Shown here: positions 59,228 to 64,000 of the stretch, in pieces
Position numbering within the stretch: position 1 is the stretch's first letter
Layout of the letters: each line of letters starts with the position of its first letter
NCBI RefSeq assembly: GCF_001854125.1
Contig: NZ_CP017715.1
Coordinates: 1,922,001 to 1,986,000 of the forward strand
From: Marinobacter salinus
GTDB lineage: Bacteria > Pseudomonadota > Gammaproteobacteria > Pseudomonadales > Oleiphilaceae
DNA: 64,000 nucleotides
Reading direction: 5' to 3'
Program-made: the position numbers and the translations under genes
Notes under the pieces: generated by a model
Told to the model about the DNA's origin: nothing
The model's database searches: none
The model's input: only the letters and a program-made list of their open reading frames with translations

Positions 59228-60061
59228 TCAACCGGCCTGAGAAACGGATTCCAGTTCCTTGAGGTTTTCCTCCAGCAACCGGCGATTGTCATGCTGCCAC
59301 GGATGAAATCCCTCCCGGAAATAGGCGAAGAATTCCGGTAGGCACTTACGTATCACACCAGGCTTACCCCACAGAAAGTTCAGCCCACCAAGCCAGGTTC
59401 GAAGGCTCCACAGTTTTCCGTCAGTCTTGAGCAGACTGCAGGTATTGAGAAAGGTGTACTTGAAGAAATTCCAGCTGACAAACAGGAAAACAACCCGGCG
59501 CAGTCGTTCATTGCCTACGCATTCCCGGTAAACATCGAAAGCAACGGACTTGTGTTCGGTTTCCTCAATGGCATGCCAGCGCCAGAGTCGTGCCATGTCG
59601 GGCGTGGCACCTGACATCCACTCGGGGTGACGCAAAATGGCATTGGCCAACACAGCCGTGTAATGCTCCGCCCCGCAGGTACCCGCAAGCTGGCGACTGG
59701 GCGGCAGGTTGGCTACCCACTTCATGTGTTTAACAAACCTCCGGTCGATCGCGTCGATGTCGTAGCCTCGGGCCTTCAATGCCTCGTTATAGTGCTTGTG
59801 CTCGCGACTGTGGAGGGCTTCCTGGCCAATAAAACCGCGTATTTCCTCTCTCAGTTTGGGGTCTTCAATCCGGTCACGATATAGGCGCACGGCATTGATG
59901 AACTGCTGCTCGCCGTCGGGAAACTGCAACGACAGCGCATTGAAAAAAGCGGTCCTGAAGGCATTGTTGCCATGCCAAAAAGTCTTGAGGTCCTCTTTGA
60001 CATCAAACCTTATGTGCCGTGGCTGTACGGACACACCTTCGGGTGTTGAGCTGATGGTCAT
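59228..60061 (-). CDS. PF10118-type metal-dependent hydrolase
   Basis: 277 residues with regularly spaced Glu/His pairs typical of a ferritin-like di-iron bundle: GQEALHSREHKHYNEAL, then CGAEHYTAVLANA, and WHAIEETEHKSVAFDVY. Members are labelled metal-dependent hydrolases, and the fold suggests oxygen chemistry, but no reaction is known. It is between DegV and the acyl-CoA ligase genes, hinting at lipid metabolism. Confidence 0.85.
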   Translation of the reverse strand: MTISSTPEGVSVQPRHIRFDVKEDLKTFWHGNNAFRTAFFNALSLQFPDGEQQFINAVRLYRDRIEDPKLREEIRGFIGQEALHSREHKHYNEALKARGYDIDAIDRRFVKHMKWVANLPPSRQLAGTCGAEHYTAVLANAILRHPEWMSGATPDMARLWRWHAIEETEHKSVAFDVYRECVGNERLRRVVFLFVSWNFFKYTFLNTCSLLKTDGKLWSLRTWLGGLNFLWGKPGVIRKCLPEFFAYFREGFHPWQHDNRRLLEENLKELESVSQAG

Positions 60062-60229
60062 GACTGCCTCCTGTCTCTGTCGAATTGTTGTTTTAGCTTG
60101 CGAACAGCGGACAAAACATCATCTATTGGGTCAGTTTAATCCCGAATTCAGGACGGACGGAAGGCTTTGGCAAGAAAAATCGGACAAATTGTCACGAAAT
60201 GACAACCTGTCATTCCGCTCAGCAGCAAT

Positions 60230-60254
60230 AAAAAAGGGAGGCATTTCGCCTCCC
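60230..60254 (-). terminator. Terminator of the acyl-CoA ligase gene
   Basis: GGGAGGC (60236-60242) pairs with GCCTCCC (60248-60254), and a run of T follows on the minus strand. It lies 59 bases past the ligase stop. Confidence 0.85.
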
Positions 60255-60312
60255 AAGGACACACAAGGGGAAACTGCCTTCAACCAGAGAGCTGAGGCAG
60301 CGTGTCAGAAAA

Positions 60313-61941
60313 TCAGCCCAGCTCTTTGGCCTGATCCCGCAGTACAAACTTCTGGATCTTACCAGTAGAGGTTTTGGGCAGTTCCGAGAACACGACCGTC
60401 CGGGGCACCTTGAAGCGGGCCAGGCGCTCACGACAGAAATTGATGATGTCCTCTTCGCTGACATCACCCGCCTCCGGTTTCAGAGTCACAAAGGCGCAGG
60501 GTGTTTCTCCCCACTTTTCATCCGGCCGGGCAACCACGGCCGCTTCCAGCACCGCGGGATGGCGGTAGAGAGCATCTTCCACCTCGATGGTTGAAATGTT
60601 CTCGCCGCCGGAGATGATAATGTCCTTCAGGCGGTCCTTGATCTCCAGATAACCGTCTTCGTGCCAGACCGCCAGGTCGCCGGTGTGGAACCAGCCGCCA
60701 CGGAACGCTTCTTCGGTCGCGGTCGGGTTCTTCAGATAGCCCTTCATGGTGGTATTGCCGCGGAGGAAAATCTCTCCGATAGTCTTGCCATCTTTTGGCA
60801 CCGGCTCCATTGAGTTGGGATCACCCACCATAGTGCCTGCCAGGGTATGGTAACGGACGCCCTGGCGAGCCTTGATGCGAGCACGATCCTCAAGAGGCAG
60901 CTTGTCCCACTCAGACTTCCAGGCACAAACCGTAACCGGGCCGTAAACTTCGGTGAGCCCATAGGTATGGGTTACCTTGAGGCCCATTTTTTCGATGGCA
61001 TCGATCACCTGCGCAGGCGGCGCTGCACCAGCGGTCATGGATTTGACTTCGTGATCAATGCCGGCTTTGGCAGATTCGGGTACATTGAGCAGCGCGTTCA
61101 GAACAATGGGCGCGCCGCACATATGCGTAACCTGATGATCACGAATGAGCTGCAATATCTTCTCGGGATCGACACGGCGCAGGCAGACATGAATGCCCGC
61201 CATCGCGGTGATGGTCCAGGGGAAACACCAGCCATTGCAGTGGAACATGGGCAACGTCCACAGGTAGACCGGATGCATGTCCATCGACCATACCGCCTGA
61301 TTGCCCAGAGCATTCAGATAAGCGCCGCGGTGATGGTAGACCACGCCTTTGGGGTTGCCGGTGGTGCCGGAGGTATAATTCAGGGAAATGGCATCCCACT
61401 CGTTATCCGGAAATCCCCACTCAAAGCCGGGATCACCTTCCTGCAGGAACGCCTCATAATCCAGGTCACTGACCTGAACGCCCTCGCCATACTCGGGATC
61501 ATCAACATCGATAATTAACGGTTTGTGTGCCAGGTGCCGAACGGCATCCTTAACAACCTGCCCGAACTCCCGGTCAGCAATGACCACTTTCGCCTCACCG
61601 TGCTCCAACATGAACGCGATCGCGTCAGCGTCCAGCCGAACATTCAGGGTGTTCAGCACTGCGCCAATCATCGGCACGCCAAAATGACTTTCCACCATGG
61701 CGGGAATATTGGGGAGCATAACGGCGACCGTATCGCCACGGCCGATTCCGCGCCCTTTCAAAGCAGAGGCGAGGCGTCGGCAACGCTCGTAGGTTTCTCC
61801 CCAGGTGTACCGGATAGCACCATGCACGACCGACGGATATTCCGGGTAAACACTTGCGGTGCGTTCGATGAAATCAATCGGGGATTGAACGGCGTAGTTG
61901 GCATCGACGGGCTCCAGGCCCTGATCAAAAATCGAGGTCAT
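60313..61941 (-). CDS. Acyl-CoA ligase (AMP-binding)
   Basis: 542 residues with the adenylate-forming signatures: YTSGTTGNPKGVVYHHRG (ATP loop), the TYGLTEVYGPV motif, then YLEIKDRLKDIIISGGENIS and the C-terminal catalytic Lys in KTSTGKIQKF. It joins a carboxylic acid to CoA. The length and motifs resemble medium-chain acyl-CoA or methylmercaptopropionyl-CoA (DmdB) ligases; the substrate cannot be fixed. A GAGGA site precedes the start. It diverges from the PAS kinase gene across ~150 bases with repeated AT-rich motifs. Confidence 0.93.
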   Translation of the reverse strand: MTSIFDQGLEPVDANYAVQSPIDFIERTASVYPEYPSVVHGAIRYTWGETYERCRRLASALKGRGIGRGDTVAVMLPNIPAMVESHFGVPMIGAVLNTLNVRLDADAIAFMLEHGEAKVVIADREFGQVVKDAVRHLAHKPLIIDVDDPEYGEGVQVSDLDYEAFLQEGDPGFEWGFPDNEWDAISLNYTSGTTGNPKGVVYHHRGAYLNALGNQAVWSMDMHPVYLWTLPMFHCNGWCFPWTITAMAGIHVCLRRVDPEKILQLIRDHQVTHMCGAPIVLNALLNVPESAKAGIDHEVKSMTAGAAPPAQVIDAIEKMGLKVTHTYGLTEVYGPVTVCAWKSEWDKLPLEDRARIKARQGVRYHTLAGTMVGDPNSMEPVPKDGKTIGEIFLRGNTTMKGYLKNPTATEEAFRGGWFHTGDLAVWHEDGYLEIKDRLKDIIISGGENISTIEVEDALYRHPAVLEAAVVARPDEKWGETPCAFVTLKPEAGDVSEEDIINFCRERLARFKVPRTVVFSELPKTSTGKIQKFVLRDQAKELG

Positions 61942-62095
61942 TGCGTGGTCCTCTGTGAGCGCTGTTGTTCTTATGGCCTATTTCAGGAGAATCGCTAAAG
62001 CAGTTATAATTTCTGCTGGCCGGGATAGTATTTAATAGTGGCATTACTAGAAACTATACCAACGTATTATAGTGGATATGCTATAACTTATTTTC

Positions 62096-63601
62096 ATGAT
62101 GGACTCTCCCTCTCCTACCGTATTTAGTTTGCCAGACGCAGACCCGCAACCCGGGATCGTGCTGGACTCTGCCGCCCGGGTACTTGAGGCCAACCGCGCG
62201 GCCCGGGATTTGTGCCGAATCGCCTCAGTGGCGGATGTTGGCGACCTGCTACCGGTAAATTCAGTAGCGCTCGTCCGGTCGGCCCTGGATCAAAGCCGTG
62301 CTATCGAGGCCGTTGAATCCAGCATCTCGACAAGGATATTGCTTTGGACGTTCATTCCTGATCACGTTAGCGGCCAGGTTCTGGTGCGGGCAAGAGACGC
62401 CACAAGCGACGTGCGCATGCAGCAAGACGCTACCCGTTCGAACCGGCTCTATCGGCTCATTACCGAAAACACCACAGACCTGATTTCCCGTCACGCCCCG
62501 GATGGCACATTCATTGACGCCACCCCGGCCTCCTGGCGGCTTTTGGGTTACTGGCCCGAGGAATTACGGGGGAAGCCGCTGGAAGACATTTTTCAGGGCA
62601 ACTCGGTAGCCCAGCAACTGATGGAGACACGCAACCGGCTTCGGGATAATGGTTACGCCACCATGACGGTTGAGATCGTGCATCGGGATAGCAGCAAACG
62701 CTGGTTCGAAATTTCCAGTCGTGCCATACGGGAGACCTATACCGGGGCGGTGATAGAAGTAATCAGCGTAACCCGGGACATCACCGCCCGCGTTGAGTCC
62801 GAAAAAAGTAACCGCCGATTGGCGGATGAGCTGGCCCATGCTGCCCGCCTGGCCACCATGGGTGAACTGGCTTCCAGCATCGCCCATGAGATGAACCAAC
62901 CTCTGGCGACTATTGTGAACTTCGCCAGCGCCAGCCAGCGTTATCTGAAAAACGCACGCTCTAATCCCGACTGTCTTGAACGTGTCGATGATGGCCTGCA
63001 CAAGATTGTTCATCATGCCAATCGCGCCTCGGAAGTCATCAAACGCTTGCGGGCCTTCCTGCGTAAGGGTCAAAAGCGTACAGCACCCATTTCCCTGAAC
63101 GACCTGGTGACCAATGTCTCCCATCTCTGCCAGTGGGAGGCCGAAAAAAACGGAGTTCAGATCACCGAAAAACTGGCCGGCTGCGCACCCATTATTACCG
63201 CCGATCCGGTATTGCTGGAGCAGGTCCTGATCAACCTGATTCGTAACGGCATTGAAGCCAATGTCGAATCCCGGGAAGGCAGGAATGACAACAAACCGTC
63301 CACAATCGTCATCAGAACCTGCGTGACCGAAGCCCGGGAAACCCTGATTGAGGTCACCGACGAAGGGCCCGGGCTGGATGACCAGGGTATTCGCCAGATG
63401 TTCCAGCCGTTCTACACCAGCAAGCCGCAGGGGCTTGGACTCGGGCTGTCCATGAGCCGGTCAATTATCGAGGGATTCGGCGGTTTTCTTGACGCCTGCC
63501 CGGCCCGCGAGGGTGGCTTGTCCCTGATCTGTCGCTTTCCCGCCACCTTCTGCAACAAAAACAAAGCCGCCAAGCCAACGGAGACAGACCCAAATGACTG
63601 A
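62096..63601 (+). CDS. PAS-domain sensor histidine kinase
   Basis: 501 residues: an N-terminal poorly conserved region (possible first PAS, about 10-110), a PAS/PAC domain (about 120-240, LITENTTDLISRHAPDGTFI), HisKA with ASSIAHEMNQPLATIVN, and HATPase with LDDQGIRQMFQPFYTS and GLGLGLSMSRSI. There is no membrane segment, so it senses inside the cell. Its stop overlaps the following FixJ-like gene by 8 bases, a coupled pair. It diverges from the acyl-CoA ligase. Confidence 0.92.
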   Translation: MMDSPSPTVFSLPDADPQPGIVLDSAARVLEANRAARDLCRIASVADVGDLLPVNSVALVRSALDQSRAIEAVESSISTRILLWTFIPDHVSGQVLVRARDATSDVRMQQDATRSNRLYRLITENTTDLISRHAPDGTFIDATPASWRLLGYWPEELRGKPLEDIFQGNSVAQQLMETRNRLRDNGYATMTVEIVHRDSSKRWFEISSRAIRETYTGAVIEVISVTRDITARVESEKSNRRLADELAHAARLATMGELASSIAHEMNQPLATIVNFASASQRYLKNARSNPDCLERVDDGLHKIVHHANRASEVIKRLRAFLRKGQKRTAPISLNDLVTNVSHLCQWEAEKNGVQITEKLAGCAPIITADPVLLEQVLINLIRNGIEANVESREGRNDNKPSTIVIRTCVTEARETLIEVTDEGPGLDDQGIRQMFQPFYTSKPQGLGLGLSMSRSIIEGFGGFLDACPAREGGLSLICRFPATFCNKNKAAKPTETDPND

Positions 63602-64000
63602 TCACCCCGCCCCGGAAACCACGACGGTATACGTTGTCGACGACGACGCAGGCATGCTGGAATCCACTCAGTGGCTGTTGGAATCTGTCGGCCTGCAGGT
63701 AAAGGCGTACAGTGACGGCCGTAAATTTCTGGACGCAATCACCGGGAGAAACCTGGGCTGTGTGGTTCTGGATGTCCGGATGCCGGGCCTGGGCGGGCTC
63801 AACGTTCAGGAAGAACTGCAGAAGCGGGGGCTGAACCTGCCCATTATTTTTGTATCCGGCCATGCGGATGTGCCGATTGTCGTTCGAGCGTTCAAGTCTG
63901 GCGCCTTCGACTTCATCGAGAAGCCCTTCAACGAGCAGCTATTGCTGGACAGTGTGCAACAGGCACTGCAGGAACATCATCAGATCAAAGGCCAGCAGCA
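63594..64000 (+). CDS. FixJ-family response regulator (3' end outside window)
   Basis: An ATG at 63594 starts a receiver domain: acidic YVVDDDAGM, phospho-Asp in VVLDVRMPGLGG, and Lys in FIEKPF. About 135 codons are visible and the LuxR-type DNA-binding part lies beyond the edge. It is the coupled partner of the PAS kinase and probably controls the divergent acyl-CoA ligase or other targets (inference). Confidence 0.92.
   Translation, partial: MTDHPAPETTTVYVVDDDAGMLESTQWLLESVGLQVKAYSDGRKFLDAITGRNLGCVVLDVRMPGLGGLNVQEELQKRGLNLPIIFVSGHADVPIVVRAFKSGAFDFIEKPFNEQLLLDSVQQALQEHHQIKGQQ

Overview
The window reads as a mid-GC gammaproteobacterial chromosome, most likely Marinobacter or a close relative (inference from gene content and order, not from a search). 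Support comes from the thrS-infC-rpmI-rplT-pheS-pheT-ihfA-merR block, a TAXI-type TRAP transporter, the DUF1329/YCF48/RND trio, divergent fdxA/mutS and cinA/recA neighbourhoods, and many lipid-metabolism genes (fadH, a MaoC hydratase, an acyl-CoA ligase, DegV). Most genes are on the minus strand.

Layout. 0-9 kb: a secreted protein cut by the left edge, a PpiC foldase, a LuxR-type response regulator, and a tight minus-strand operon of periplasmic binding protein, BarA-like hybrid kinase and TonB receptor. A Crp/Fnr regulator then diverges from a DUF2892 membrane protein. 9-16.5 kb: translation and nucleoid genes (merR, ihfA, pheT, pheS, rplT, rpmI, infC with an AUU start, thrS). 16.6-25.6 kb: TAXI TRAP transporter, then RND exporter, YCF48-like protein and DUF1329 protein. 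25.8-34 kb: pepN, DUF2797, yeaC-like gene, GlpG rhomboid, PPP-type phosphatase, nadK and a coiled-coil protein. A non-coding stretch at 29.7 kb carries a Fur box, a near-consensus promoter and a terminator on the plus strand with no gene between them. I interpret this as an iron-regulated small RNA. 34-45 kb: fadH, two AraC regulators, tRNA-Asp, a MaoC protein, a FixLJ-like pair, a Lon-like protease and a PilZ protein. 45-47.6 kb: flavodoxin, recA with a LexA box, and pncC/cinA. 47.6-53.1 kb: an AT-rich accessory island of small exported proteins, a lipoprotein and decayed genes, set between cinA and mutS. 53.1-64 kb: mutS, fdxA, a LysE exporter, a conserved hypothetical with a small upstream ORF, DegV, a PF10118 di-iron-like protein, an acyl-CoA ligase and a second FixLJ-like pair cut by the right edge.

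How they work together. Three signalling modules (periplasmic protein/BarA-like kinase/TonB, and two FixLJ-like pairs) and two AraC regulators sit beside uptake or lipid genes that they may control. The candidate small RNA would link iron status to target mRNAs; the ribosome-binding site of fadH, which encodes an Fe-S enzyme, can pair with its single-stranded segment. The accessory island is the least conserved part of the window.
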